A DNA stretch of 64,000 nt. It comes from Prescottella soli (GTDB lineage: Bacteria; Actinomycetota; Actinomycetes; Mycobacteriales; Mycobacteriaceae). Each line of letters opens with the position of its first letter. The first letter of the stretch is position 1. Of this stretch, positions 7,980 to 17,065 are shown piece by piece. Made by a program: the position numbers and the translations under genes. Where the stretch lies: NCBI RefSeq assembly GCF_040024445.1, contig NZ_CP157276.1, forward strand, positions 2,914,001 through 2,978,000, read 5' to 3'. A model generated the notes under the pieces. It worked only from the letters and a program-made list of their open reading frames with translations, did not search any database and was not told where the DNA came from.

Positions 7980-8630
7980 ATGAGCAGCACCGAGCCCACG
8001 TCACCCGGACAGCCCGAGTCGCTCGCGCCGGGACGGCGCTGGCACCTCGCGGAGAACGCCTACGAGGAGGCGCTGACGGCGTTCGAGTTCGCAATCCTCC
8101 AGGTGGAGGGCGGGTTCCAGCGTTTCGCGGTGCAGGCGATTCGCGTGTCCGCCGATCTCGATCTGGCGTTCAACGAGGTGGTCGCGCTGCACGTCGTGCG
8201 CATGCAGGAGCGATCGAAGGACACCGCCACGATCGCCCAGCTGACCAACCGGGACGACCTGCCGAATCTCCAGTACAACCTGCGCAAGTTGGTGAGCATG
8301 GGGCTGCTCGAACGGACGAAGTCCGGGACGTCGTCGGTGTTCACCGTCACCGAGAAGGGGCGCGAGATCACCGACAGGTACGCGCAACTGCGTCGGCAGA
8401 CGCTCGTTTCCAACCTGGAGGAGCTGAGCGACATCACCACCAAGATGCATCACGCGGTGCGGTCGATGCAGGTCCTCACCGGGCTCTATGAGGCGGCCAG
8501 TCGCGAGATCGCCGCCATCAACACCGCAGTGTTGTTCGAGCCCCTGCCCGACGACGAGTCCGCGGCCGTGGACGCGCCGCCGAAGACCGCCGGCAAGACC
8601 CGCTCGCGGAGCAAGCGCACCCAGTCCTGA
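7980..8630 (+). CDS. MarR-like winged-helix transcriptional regulator
   Basis: A 216-residue protein with a winged-helix core at about 40-140 (TATIAQLTNRDDLPNLQYNL, then KLVSMGLLERTKSG and the wing FTVTEKGREI). A helical dimerisation region follows, and the Lys/Arg/Ser-rich tail is probably disordered. The layout fits MarR-type or related regulators that sense aromatic ligands. The ATG at 7980 has GGAGA seven bases upstream; longer in-frame starts are possible but lack a ribosome site. It is divergent from the Rieske operon, suggesting that it controls that operon and itself through the site at 7857-7879. Confidence 0.8.
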   Translation: MSSTEPTSPGQPESLAPGRRWHLAENAYEEALTAFEFAILQVEGGFQRFAVQAIRVSADLDLAFNEVVALHVVRMQERSKDTATIAQLTNRDDLPNLQYNLRKLVSMGLLERTKSGTSSVFTVTEKGREITDRYAQLRRQTLVSNLEELSDITTKMHHAVRSMQVLTGLYEAASREIAAINTAVLFEPLPDDESAAVDAPPKTAGKTRSRSKRTQS

Positions 8631-8642
8631 CGGTCGGTCCGG

Positions 8643-9380
8643 TCAGGACAGGAACCGCTCGATCGCGTCGCGTACGACCAGCGCCTTCTCGCCGTACACC
8701 TCGTAGAGATCCGGGGTCAGCCGCGAGGCGGGACCGGAGACGCTGAAGCAGCCGCGCAGGGCTCCACCCCGCCCGCGCAGGGCGACCGCGACGGCCGCGA
8801 TCCCGTCGTGCAGCCCCTGGTCGGTAACCGCGTACCCGCGGCGGCGGATCTCCGCGATCTCCCGACGAAGCGCCGCCGGATCGGTCACGGTGCGCTCGGT
8901 CAGCGGGGCGAGCTCGGCCGACAGGAACTCCTCGACCTGGGCGTCCGGCAACGACGCGAGGTACGCCTTGCCCGTCGACGCCGCATGCAGGGGCAACCGC
9001 GTCCCCAACGGGAGGAAGGCCCGCAGCTGGTGAGCGCTGTCCAGGCGCTCGATCAGCACCAGCTCGCTTCCGTCCGGAACCGCCAGGTGGACGGTCTCTC
9101 CGGTCTCGGCCTGCAACCGGCTCAGCTCGGGAAGCGCGACGTCGCGCAGATCGTCGCCGGCCGACATCGCACTGCCCAGACTGAAGGCCCGGCCGGTGAT
9201 CACCCAGCGTCCCGCGTCGCCCGTCGCGGGGCGCAACCAGCCGGCGTCGGCGAGGGTCTTGAGGCACCGCTGAACCGTGCTCTTGGGAACGTCGAGGCGC
9301 TTACTCAGCTCCGACAGTCCGACGGGCTGCGCGGCCGCGACCTCCTCGAAGACCCGGAGCGCGGTGAGAACACTGTTCAT
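8643..9380 (-). CDS. IclR-family transcriptional regulator
   Basis: A 245-residue IclR regulator. The N-terminal winged helix (about 1-65) includes LSELSKRLDVPKSTVQRCL. The larger effector domain contains LPLHAASTGKAYLA and the conserved ending AAVAVALRGRGGALRGCFSVSGP. IclR proteins bind a small acid and act on a neighbouring divergent promoter. Here that promoter drives the acyl-CoA synthetase and crotonase genes at 9526-11753. Its own stop lies 12 bases from the end of the convergent MarR-like gene. Confidence 0.92.
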   Translation of the reverse strand: MNSVLTALRVFEEVAAAQPVGLSELSKRLDVPKSTVQRCLKTLADAGWLRPATGDAGRWVITGRAFSLGSAMSAGDDLRDVALPELSRLQAETGETVHLAVPDGSELVLIERLDSAHQLRAFLPLGTRLPLHAASTGKAYLASLPDAQVEEFLSAELAPLTERTVTDPAALRREIAEIRRRGYAVTDQGLHDGIAAVAVALRGRGGALRGCFSVSGPASRLTPDLYEVYGEKALVVRDAIERFLS

Positions 9381-9440
9381 TCAAGACCTTTCACACGCGT
9401 CGGTTGACGGCGAGCATCGCGGGCTATACGTTAGCCGGAC

Positions 9441-9474
9441 CACAATGTAGCACGTCGGTCCACAATGCGGACCG
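9441..9474. promoter_or_regulatory. Candidate IclR binding sites
   Basis: CACAATG occurs at 9441-9447 and again exactly 20 bases later at 9461-9467. The second copy lies inside an inverted repeat, CGGTCC-N7-GGACCG (9456-9474). The element sits in the middle of the 145-base divergent region between the IclR gene and the acyl-CoA synthetase gene, so autoregulation and control of the synthetase are likely. Confidence 0.45.
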
Positions 9475-9525
9475 ACCGTGATTCGACACCGTCCGGTAGG
9501 GACTTCGAGAAAGGACCCTCCACCG

Positions 9526-10959
9526 ATGACCACCCTGATGCCTCGACCGCTGCTGACGTCGCTCGCCGATCCCGGCAACGGCGGCGAGGATCGCCACGCC
9601 GTCCGCGTCGGCGACGCCGCGCTCACCCGATCCGAGCTGATCTCGGCGGCAGCCGCCGTGGCCGACGAGATCACCGGCGCCACAAGCGTTGCCATCGACG
9701 CGACAGCGAGCATCGAGACGGTGATCGCGGTGACCGGATGCCTGATGGCGGGTGTGCCGGCGGTCCCGGTGCCGCCGGATTCGGGCCCGGCCGAACGGAA
9801 TCACATCCTGAAGGACTCGGGCGCGCAGCTCTGGCTCGGCGCCTACCGAGAGGACGTCGCCCTCCCTTCCGTCCTGGTCGATTCACGGGCGCGATCGGGA
9901 TCGACCCACCGCGAGCCGGATCTCGGCTCCGCGGCGATGATCATGTACACCTCCGGAACCACCGGGGCCCCGAAGGGCGTCGTGCTCTCCCGTTCGGCCG
10001 TGGCGGCGGGGCTCGACGGACTGGCCGACGCGTGGGACTGGGGCCCGGACGACACCCTCGTGCACGGGCTTCCGCTGTTCCACGTGCACGGACTCATCCT
10101 CGGCGTCGTGGGCGCACTCCGACACGGCTCCCCGCTCGTGCACACGGTCCGACCGACGCCGGAATCCTATGCAGCAGAAGGTGGTTCGCTCTACTTCGGC
10201 GTCCCCACAGTGTGGTCCCGGGTGTGCGCCGACGAGGCGGTCGCCCGCGCGCTCGGTTCCGCACGGCTCCTCGTCTCGGGCAGCGCTCCCCTCCCGGTGC
10301 CCGTCTTCGAGCGCATGCGGGCACTCACCGGCTCCGCTCCGATCGAACGCTACGGAATGAGCGAGACCATCATCACGCTCAGCACCCGGTTCGACTGCGA
10401 GCGCCGACCCGGCTGGGTGGGGCTGCCGCTCCGCGGAGTGGCGACCCGGCTGCGGGACCAGGCCGGCAACCCGGTACCGCACGACGGAGAAACGCTCGGA
10501 CAGTTGGAGATCGCGGGCCCGACCCTCTTCGACGGGTACCTGGGCAACTTCGAGAAGACCGCCGAATCGATGACCGACGACGGATGGTTCAAGACCGGCG
10601 ACATCGCCGTCGTCGACGAGCAGGGCTTCCACCGCATCGTCGGGCGCGAGTCGATCGACATGATCAAGTCCGGCGGCTACCGGATCGGTGCCGGCGAGGT
10701 GGAGCAGGCATTGCTGAACCACCCCGACGTCCGGGAAGCCGCGGTCGTCGGCGTGCCCGACGACGATCTCGGACAACGGATCGTCGCCTACGTCGTCGGC
10801 GACTGCGACGATCACCGCGAACTGTCGAACTTCGTCGCGCAGACTCTGTCGATCCACAAACGTCCCCGCGAGATCCGCGCCGTGGACGTCCTGCCCCGCA
10901 ACGCGATGGGCAAGGTGCAGAAGAAGCTCCTCGTCGAGGACTACCGGGCGGGAAGGTGA
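9526..10959 (+). CDS. Acyl-CoA synthetase, malonyl-CoA synthetase (MatB)-like
   Basis: A 477-residue AMP-forming acyl-CoA synthetase, which activates a carboxylic acid with ATP and couples it to CoA. The P-loop is YTSGTTGAPKGVV near 145-160. The segment PLFHVHGL, the motif RYGMSETI and the short overall length are reminiscent of malonyl-CoA synthetase MatB and mycobacterial FadD36. The hinge GDIAVVDEQGFHRIVGR and the C-terminal Lys in RNAMGKVQKK are present. The ATG at 9526 follows GAGAAAGGA. It overlaps the crotonase gene by four bases and is divergent from an IclR gene. Malonate or methylmalonate is an inferred substrate; other short acids remain possible. Confidence 0.85.
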   Translation: MTTLMPRPLLTSLADPGNGGEDRHAVRVGDAALTRSELISAAAAVADEITGATSVAIDATASIETVIAVTGCLMAGVPAVPVPPDSGPAERNHILKDSGAQLWLGAYREDVALPSVLVDSRARSGSTHREPDLGSAAMIMYTSGTTGAPKGVVLSRSAVAAGLDGLADAWDWGPDDTLVHGLPLFHVHGLILGVVGALRHGSPLVHTVRPTPESYAAEGGSLYFGVPTVWSRVCADEAVARALGSARLLVSGSAPLPVPVFERMRALTGSAPIERYGMSETIITLSTRFDCERRPGWVGLPLRGVATRLRDQAGNPVPHDGETLGQLEIAGPTLFDGYLGNFEKTAESMTDDGWFKTGDIAVVDEQGFHRIVGRESIDMIKSGGYRIGAGEVEQALLNHPDVREAAVVGVPDDDLGQRIVAYVVGDCDDHRELSNFVAQTLSIHKRPREIRAVDVLPRNAMGKVQKKLLVEDYRAGR

Positions 10960-11753
10960 GTACGCCCGCCGATCCGGGTCGGATCCGGATCACGATCGAG
11001 CAGCGCGTCGCCGCCGTCACGATCGACAATCTCCGCCGCTACAACGCCCTCACCGGAAAGATGCTCGAGGAGTTGACGACCGGGCTCGGGCGGCTGGCCG
11101 ACGATCCGGCAGTGGACGTGGTGGTGGTGGCCGGCGCGGGACCGCACTTCTGCGCCGGGATGGACATCCGTGAACTGCGCTCGGCGCGGAAGTCCGGTGT
11201 CCGGATGGAGGATCGGGTCACCGACGCCGAGGAGGCACTCGCCGCCTTCCCCAAGCCGACGGTCGCGGCCATCTCCGGATACTGCATCGGCGGCGGCGCA
11301 CAGCTCGCGCTGGCGTGCGACATCCGGGTGGCCGCCGAGGACGCCGAGTTCGCGGTCACACCGGCGAAGCTCGGTGTGATCTACCCGGCCCGGACGATCA
11401 CGCGACTGGTCCACACCCTCGGGCCCGCCACCGCGAAACACCTCGTGCTCACCGGTGACCGGATGGACGCCGAGACCGCTCTGCGGGTGGGCCTCGTCGC
11501 GGAGGTCGTACCCGAGGACCACCTGCACACCCGCGCGTCGGTCCTCGCGGAGACGATCGCCTCGAGGTCCTCGATCACCCAGCGGGCCGCGAAGCAGATG
11601 ATCGACGCGACCACGCGAGGCGGGATCGACGACGAGCTCGAACGGTACTGGACCGGCGCTCCCAACCCGGATCTGCAGATCGGCCTCGACGCGTTTCTCT
11701 CCGGTACGCAGCCGAAGTTCACAGGGTCGGGCCTACACACTGTGCGCCGGTGA
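10956..11753 (+). CDS. Crotonase (enoyl-CoA hydratase/isomerase) family enzyme, possibly a decarboxylase
   Basis: A 265-residue crotonase-fold enzyme. The oxyanion hole is formed by FCAGMDIREL and GYCIGGGAQLALACD. The two Glu residues that make an enoyl-CoA hydratase are not at their expected positions: the first reads TPAKLGVIY and the second lies in ARTITRL. The phrase TPxxLGVxY recalls methylmalonyl-CoA decarboxylase YgfG, where the Tyr is important. With a MatB-like synthetase directly upstream (GTGA overlap), a malonyl- or methylmalonyl-CoA decarboxylase role is attractive but unproven. The GTG start at 10956 is set by the overlap. Confidence 0.82.
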   Translation: MSTPADPGRIRITIEQRVAAVTIDNLRRYNALTGKMLEELTTGLGRLADDPAVDVVVVAGAGPHFCAGMDIRELRSARKSGVRMEDRVTDAEEALAAFPKPTVAAISGYCIGGGAQLALACDIRVAAEDAEFAVTPAKLGVIYPARTITRLVHTLGPATAKHLVLTGDRMDAETALRVGLVAEVVPEDHLHTRASVLAETIASRSSITQRAAKQMIDATTRGGIDDELERYWTGAPNPDLQIGLDAFLSGTQPKFTGSGLHTVRR

Positions 11754-11786
11754 TCGGTCCGTCCTCGTGAGCGCGAACGCGTCCCG

Positions 11787-12020
11787 TCAGTCGGCGGTCG
11801 GGGCGCTCACCCGTGCGGCCAGGCCGCCGATCTCGACGACGTCACCGTCGCGCAACTGCCGGCCACGTCGCTCCTCGACCTCGCCGTTGACGCTCACCAG
11901 CCCGTCCGCGATGACACCCTTGGCCTCAGCGCCCGATTCGATGAGGTTCGCCAGTTTGAGGAACTGACCCAGGCGGATCGACTCGTCACGGATCGGCACC
12001 TCGTCAACAGCGTCAGACAT
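11787..12020 (-). CDS. RNA-binding S4 domain protein (YaaA/RlbA type)
   Basis: A 77-residue protein that is little more than one S4 RNA-binding domain: [20 protein letters not shown], then [21 protein letters not shown]. Such small S4 proteins are found across actinobacteria and are thought to bind structured RNA, possibly the ribosome. The ATG at 12020 leaves an 85-base gap to the divergent lysX start. The precise role is unknown. Confidence 0.88.
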   Translation of the reverse strand: MSDAVDEVPIRDESIRLGQFLKLANLIESGAEAKGVIADGLVSVNGEVEERRGRQLRDGDVVEIGGLAARVSAPTAD

Positions 12021-12105
12021 GACTCCATCTTCCCCCCTCTCCCCAAACAGCTCGGAAACGCCTCACACTGGAGTAAGACACGACGCTGTAACCGAGAGGA
12101 CGTTG

Positions 12106-15100
12106 ATGGCCACCAGCACCGGTACCCCGGTCGACGCGGCGGACAAGCGGGAAGAACGCGGAACACCGCTCGCACCGAAACGTGGACGCCTCGCCGAGGT
12201 CCCGCACATCGCGGGCCTGATTCTCGGCGTGTACTCCGTGCTGGTCTTCCTGTGGAGCCTGTCGCCCGCGCTGCGGTTCCTCCTCCACACACCGCGGTTG
12301 TACGTCAACAACTACTACTTCGACGCGCCCGACACGAGCCTGTCGTGGGCGGTGGTCGTGGGGCTGGTGGCTGCGGCCCTGGCGAGCCGTAAACGCATCG
12401 CCTGGTGGCTGCTGACGATCTACATGGCGTTGTTCGCGATCGTCAACGCACTCGAGGCGGCGATCGACAAGAACGTCAGCGCCGCCGTGGCCTGCGCGGT
12501 ACATCTCGTCGTCGTCGGGATCCTCATCGCGTCCCGCAAGGAGTTCTACACCCACGTCCGACGCGGCGCAGGCTGGAAGGCACTCGGCGTCCTGGTCGCC
12601 GGACTCGCCGTCGGAACCCTGCTCGGCTGGGGCCTGGTCGAGATGTTCCCGGGCACGCTGCCGCGGAGCGAGCGTTTCCTGTGGGCGCTCAACCGCGTCA
12701 CGGCCCTGTCCGTGGTCGAGAACGAGCAGTTCGACGGGCATCCGCACGCGTTCGTGAACACACTGTTGGGTCTGTTCGGCGCGCTCGCGCTGCTGGCCGC
12801 TGTGATCGTGCTGTTCCGGTCGCAGCGGGCGTCGAACGCGTTGACCGGAAACGACGAATCCGCCCTGCGCGGACTGCTCGACGGCTTCGGCAGAGGCGAC
12901 TCGCTCGGATACTTCGCGACCCGTCGCGACAAGGCGGTCGTGTTCGCGCCCAGCGGCAAGGCCGCGGTGACGTACCGCGTCGAGCTCGGTGTGTGCCTCG
13001 CCAGCGGCGACCCGATCGGCAACCCGGAGGCGTGGCCACACGCCGTGGACGCGTGGCTCTCGCTCTGCTCGCAGTACGGGTGGGCACCCGCGGTGATGGG
13101 CGCGAGCGAGGCCGGCGCCACCGCATACAAGCGTGGCGGCCTGTCGGTGCTGCAACTCGGTGACGAGGCCATCCTCGAGACCCGCGACTTCACCCTCAAC
13201 GGTCGCGAGATGCGACAGGTACGGCAGGCCGTCCACCGCATCCGCAAGCAGGGCGTGACCGCCCGGATCCGCCGCCACCGCGATATACCGCCACAGGAGA
13301 TGGCCGACGTCATCTCGCGCGCCGACAACTGGCGGGACACCGAGACCGAACGGGGGTTCTCGATGGCTCTCGGCCGACTCGGCGACCCGCTCGACGGCGA
13401 CTGTCTGTTGGTCGAGGCCGTCGGCGAGGACGGGGGCGTTCTCGGGATGCTCTCCCTCGTGCCCTGGGGACCCAACGGCGTCTCGCTGGACCTGATGCGT
13501 CGGAACCCGTACGCCCCCAACGGCGTCGTCGAGTTCATGGTCACCGAACTTGCTGCCCGTGCCGACGAGTTCGGTGTCGTCCGGGTATCGCTGAACTTCG
13601 CGGTGTTCCGATCCACCTTCGAGGAGGGCGCGCGCATCGGCGCCGGTCCGATCCTCCGGATGTGGCGGTCGATGCTGCTGTTCTTCTCGCGCTGGTGGCA
13701 GCTCGAGGCACTGTACCGCTCCAACGTCAAGTATCTGCCCGAGTGGGCGCCGCGCTACCTGTGCTTCGACGACAACCGGCACCTGCCCCGCGTGGGCATC
13801 GCGTCGGCCGTCGCCGAAGGCTTCCTGACCCTCCCCTCGTTCAGGCGACACACGAAGGTGTCCGCGTCCGCGCACACGGGCACCCGCACCGCCGTACCGG
13901 AGGCGTTGGCGGACTCGGGAATCCTGCACGCCGACGGCAGCGCACCCGACATCGTGGCCGCTTGCGAGACCGGCGCCGGGCTCGCGTCGCCCGAACCGGC
14001 GGGTCCCCGCCGTCCCGAGCAGGTGCGGGTGCGGCTGGACAAACTCGCCCGACTCGCCGACGAGGGCGTCGACGCCTACCCCGTCGCCTATCCCCCGACC
14101 CACACGGTGGCCGTGGCCGCCGCGTCACCCGAGGGGACGCGCGTGCGTATCGCGGGGCGGCTGTTGCGGATCCGCACGTACGGCGGCGTCGCCTTCGCGG
14201 TGCTGCGGGACTGGTCCGGCGACATCCAGGTGCTGATCGAACGCACCAGCGTCGGCGACCGCCTCGACCAGTTCGCCGGCGACTTCGACCTCGGCGACCT
14301 CATGGAGGTCAGCGGCACCATCGGTCGCAGCCGCAAGGGCGAGCTGTCGCTGCTCGCGACGGACTGGCGGATGAACGGCAAGTGCCTGCACCCGCTGCCC
14401 GACAAGTGGAAGGGCCTGACCGACGCCGAGACGAAGGTGCGACAACGCTACGTCGACCTGGCGATCAATCCGGAGTCGCGTCGACTGCTCGCCGCGCGCA
14501 CCGCGATCGTGAAGTCACTGCGCGACACGCTGTCCGGCCGGGACTACCTCGAGGTCGAGACGCCGATCCTGCAGCGGATCCACGGCGGCGCCAACGCGGC
14601 CCCGTTCGTCACCCACATCAACGCGTACGACCTGGACCTGTACCTGCGCATCGCGCCCGAGCTGTTCCTCAAGCGCCTGTGCGTGGCGGGCATGGAGAAG
14701 GTGTTCGAGATCGGGCGCGTGTTCCGCAACGAGGGCGTCGACTTCAAGCACAACCCGGAGTTCACGATCCTCGAAGCATACGAGGCGCACAGCGACTACG
14801 AACGAATGATGGTGGTGTGCCGCGAGCTGATCCAGAACGCGGCCGTTGCCGCGCACGGCAGCCAGACCATCATGCGCCCCGGGCCGGACGGCGAACTCGT
14901 CCCCGTCGACATCTCCGGCGAGTGGCCCGTCAAGACGATGCACGGCGCCATCGCCGAGAAGCTCGGAGTCGAGGTCACGCCCGAGACGTCGCTCGAGGAA
15001 CTACGGAAGCTGTGCGACGCCAACGACATCGAGTACAACAAGTCCTGGGACGCCGGCGCGGTCGCGCAGCAACTGTACGAGCACCTGGTCGAAGGGCAGA

Positions 15101-15465
15101 CCGAGTTCCCGACGTTCTACACCAACTTCCCGACGTCGATGTCGCCGCTGACCCGGCCGCACCCGACGATCCCCGGCGTCGCCGCGAAGTGGGACCTGGT
15201 GGCGTGGGGCATGGAACTGGGCACCGCCTACAGCGAGCTGACCGATCCGATCGACCAGCGGCGGCGGCTGACCGAGCAGTCGCTGCTCGCGGCCGGCGGT
15301 GACGCCGAGGCGATGGAACTCGACGAGGACTTCCTGCAGGCCCTCGAGCACGCGATGCCGCCCACCGGCGGACTCGGGATGGGCGTCGATCGCATCGTCA
15401 TGCTGATCACCGGCGGTAGCATCCGCGAGTCCCTCGCATTCCCGTTCGCGAAGCCCCGGAACTGA
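12106..15465 (+). CDS. lysX: Bifunctional lysylphosphatidylglycerol synthase / lysyl-tRNA synthetase LysX
   Basis: A 1119-residue fusion. Residues 1-230 hold several membrane helices. Residues about 250-620 form the MprF-like lysyl transferase domain. From about 630 there is a class II lysyl-tRNA synthetase with an OB anticodon-binding domain, motif 2 in [16 protein letters not shown] (near 870) and motif 3 in [12 protein letters not shown] (near 1085). In mycobacteria LysX charges tRNA with lysine and passes it to phosphatidylglycerol, lowering surface charge and sensitivity to cationic peptides. The ATG at 12106 follows GAGAGGA. It acts at the plasma membrane; no frameshift is visible. Confidence 0.96.
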   Translation: MATSTGTPVDAADKREERGTPLAPKRGRLAEVPHIAGLILGVYSVLVFLWSLSPALRFLLHTPRLYVNNYYFDAPDTSLSWAVVVGLVAAALASRKRIAWWLLTIYMALFAIVNALEAAIDKNVSAAVACAVHLVVVGILIASRKEFYTHVRRGAGWKALGVLVAGLAVGTLLGWGLVEMFPGTLPRSERFLWALNRVTALSVVENEQFDGHPHAFVNTLLGLFGALALLAAVIVLFRSQRASNALTGNDESALRGLLDGFGRGDSLGYFATRRDKAVVFAPSGKAAVTYRVELGVCLASGDPIGNPEAWPHAVDAWLSLCSQYGWAPAVMGASEAGATAYKRGGLSVLQLGDEAILETRDFTLNGREMRQVRQAVHRIRKQGVTARIRRHRDIPPQEMADVISRADNWRDTETERGFSMALGRLGDPLDGDCLLVEAVGEDGGVLGMLSLVPWGPNGVSLDLMRRNPYAPNGVVEFMVTELAARADEFGVVRVSLNFAVFRSTFEEGARIGAGPILRMWRSMLLFFSRWWQLEALYRSNVKYLPEWAPRYLCFDDNRHLPRVGIASAVAEGFLTLPSFRRHTKVSASAHTGTRTAVPEALADSGILHADGSAPDIVAACETGAGLASPEPAGPRRPEQVRVRLDKLARLADEGVDAYPVAYPPTHTVAVAAASPEGTRVRIAGRLLRIRTYGGVAFAVLRDWSGDIQVLIERTSVGDRLDQFAGDFDLGDLMEVSGTIGRSRKGELSLLATDWRMNGKCLHPLPDKWKGLTDAETKVRQRYVDLAINPESRRLLAARTAIVKSLRDTLSGRDYLEVETPILQRIHGGANAAPFVTHINAYDLDLYLRIAPELFLKRLCVAGMEKVFEIGRVFRNEGVDFKHNPEFTILEAYEAHSDYERMMVVCRELIQNAAVAAHGSQTIMRPGPDGELVPVDISGEWPVKTMHGAIAEKLGVEVTPETSLEELRKLCDANDIEYNKSWDAGAVAQQLYEHLVEGQTEFPTFYTNFPTSMSPLTRPHPTIPGVAAKWDLVAWGMELGTAYSELTDPIDQRRRLTEQSLLAAGGDAEAMELDEDFLQALEHAMPPTGGLGMGVDRIVMLITGGSIRESLAFPFAKPRN

Positions 15466-15472
15466 GGTCACG

Positions 15473-16150
15473 GTGTCATCTACGGTACGGCGCTATGCCG
15501 TTGCCGCACTCCTCATCGCGGGTGCGGTCCTGTACTCGTCGTGGGTTCTGGCGTTCTTCCTCAGTCCGAGCGGAAACCCGTTCGAGGGCTTCGCGAGCCA
15601 GCTCGCCGCGACGGACCAGACGCACGGGATCCTCTACCGCAGCGGCGATCTGCTGACGGGCATCGTGCTGACCGTCGCGGCGGTGCTCGGCCTCACGATC
15701 GAGCCTCGACGGTTCCTCACCACCGTCGGCTGGCTCGCGCTGGGCGTGTTCGCGGTCGGCACCATCGCCGATTCACGGCTCCCCCTGCGGTGTTCGAAGC
15801 CCGCGTGCGAGGCGGCGCAGGTGCCGCTCACGCATCAGTGGCACGCCCTGACGAGCACCGTGTCGGTGACGGCCGCGGTGGTCTCCGCGGTCGCGTTCAT
15901 CATCGCGATCTTCGTCTACCGCGCGCCGCGGGCCATGTGGTGGTGCGGCCTCACCGTCGTGGTGCTGTTCCTGATCGGCACTCTGTGGATGCTCGTCGGC
16001 GTCGACGACCCGTCGGGAAGCCACGCCTGGCTCGGCTTCGCGCAGCGCGTCGAACTGCTGTCGATGAGCGGGTGGATGGTGCTGGTCGCCGCGACGGTAC
16101 TGAGCGACCAGACCTGGGGAGACCTGCACGGGGTGTCCGGTTCCACGTGA
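15473..16150 (+). CDS. DUF998-type integral membrane protein
   Basis: A 225-residue membrane protein with about six hydrophobic helices and a cysteine-containing loop (LPLRCSKPACEAAQ) between the middle helices, consistent with the DUF998 family. It starts with GTG at 15473, seven bases after lysX, and is probably cotranscribed with it. The function is unknown; lipid or envelope stress is only a guess from the neighbour. A parS-like sequence overlaps its last codons. Confidence 0.75.
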   Translation: MSSTVRRYAVAALLIAGAVLYSSWVLAFFLSPSGNPFEGFASQLAATDQTHGILYRSGDLLTGIVLTVAAVLGLTIEPRRFLTTVGWLALGVFAVGTIADSRLPLRCSKPACEAAQVPLTHQWHALTSTVSVTAAVVSAVAFIIAIFVYRAPRAMWWCGLTVVVLFLIGTLWMLVGVDDPSGSHAWLGFAQRVELLSMSGWMVLVAATVLSDQTWGDLHGVSGST

Positions 16151-16153
16151 AAC
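16140..16153. other. parS-like ParB-binding site
   Basis: GTTCCACGTGAAAC matches the 14-base core of the known chromosomal parS consensus (GTTNCACGTGAAAC) at every fixed position. Replication-linked genes at the right edge place it about 46 kb from gyrA, inside the zone where ParB sites normally cluster. It overlaps the end of the DUF998 gene and precedes the convergent sigma-factor gene. ParB binding is inferred from the match. Confidence 0.65.
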
Positions 16154-16162
16154 GCGAAGGCG

Positions 16163-17065
16163 TCAGGACGTGGTCCAGCTCCGCAGCTTGTCCGGCGCCA
16201 TGATGATCGCGATCTCGCGGACGCGGCCGTCCTCGACGCCGAGGTCCAGGACCGCGATCACCTGCTCGTCGGCCACGATGACCAGCCCGGTCCGGTTGTT
16301 GACCGTCTCGAACCGCGTGCCGAAGGGCCGGCCCTGAGCCTCGCTCACCGCGACGATGCCGAGCAGGTACTTCGCGACGCGCTCGGCACCCACGACCGGC
16401 ACCCGGGCGATACCGACCATGCCGGCGCCGTCCGCGCGCGACACCACGTCCGGTGCGAGCACCCGCAGCAGCGCCTCGAGGTCTCCCGTCGTGCAAGCCT
16501 CCGAGAACGCGAGCACCGCGCGGCGGCGCTGGGCGTCGTCGGCCTGGAACCGCGGCGCCGCGCGCACGTGCCGGCGGGCGGTGGACGCGAGCTGCCGGCA
16601 CGCGTCCGGGCTGCGGCCCACGATGTCCCCGATCTCCGCGAACGACAGCCCGAACACGTCGTGCAGGATCAGCGCGACGCGCTCCCCCGGCGTCAACGAC
16701 TCCATCGCTCGCAGCAGCGCCACCGACACCGACTCGTCCAGCGTGACCGCGTCGGCCGGGTCCGCTGGTCGGCCGCCGACGGACCCCGGGCCGACCGTGC
16801 CGGGGACCGGCTCGGGCAGCCAGATCCCCGCATACGACTCTCGGCGAGCCCGCGCGGAGCCCAACTGATCCAGGCAGATTCGGCTGACCACCCGCGTCAT
16901 CCACGCGACCGGTTCCCGGATCTCCGCCCGCTCGCCGTCGGTGAGCTGCTGCCACCGGACCACGGCGTCCTGCACGGCGTCCTCGGCGTCGTGCGCGGAC
17001 CCGAGCATCCGGTAGGCGACACCGAACAGCTGCTCGTGGTCGCGTGACCCTCGCGTGAAGTTCAC
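16163..17065 (-). CDS. ECF41-type RNA polymerase sigma factor with SnoaL-like C-terminal domain (SigJ-like)
   Basis: A 300-residue extracytoplasmic-function sigma factor. Sigma2 lies at about 8-80 (FGVAYRMLGSAHDAEDAVQDAV) and sigma4 at about 120-170 (LILHDVFGLSFAEIGDIVG). The linker carries the WLPEP motif that marks the ECF41 group. The C-terminal extension (about 180-300) is a SnoaL/NTF2-like domain ending in MAPDKLRSW, which in this group regulates activity in place of an anti-sigma factor. The GTG start at 17065 overlaps the stop of the oxidoreductase gene (GTGA). ECF41 genes are usually paired with an oxidoreductase-type target, as here. Confidence 0.9.
   Translation of the reverse strand: MNFTRGSRDHEQLFGVAYRMLGSAHDAEDAVQDAVVRWQQLTDGERAEIREPVAWMTRVVSRICLDQLGSARARRESYAGIWLPEPVPGTVGPGSVGGRPADPADAVTLDESVSVALLRAMESLTPGERVALILHDVFGLSFAEIGDIVGRSPDACRQLASTARRHVRAAPRFQADDAQRRRAVLAFSEACTTGDLEALLRVLAPDVVSRADGAGMVGIARVPVVGAERVAKYLLGIVAVSEAQGRPFGTRFETVNNRTGLVIVADEQVIAVLDLGVEDGRVREIAIIMAPDKLRSWTTS

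Noticed and set aside
12013-14103. Long open frame antisense to lysX
   Set aside because: Low-complexity Arg/Gly/Val-rich translation without motifs, complementary to the membrane and transferase part of lysX.
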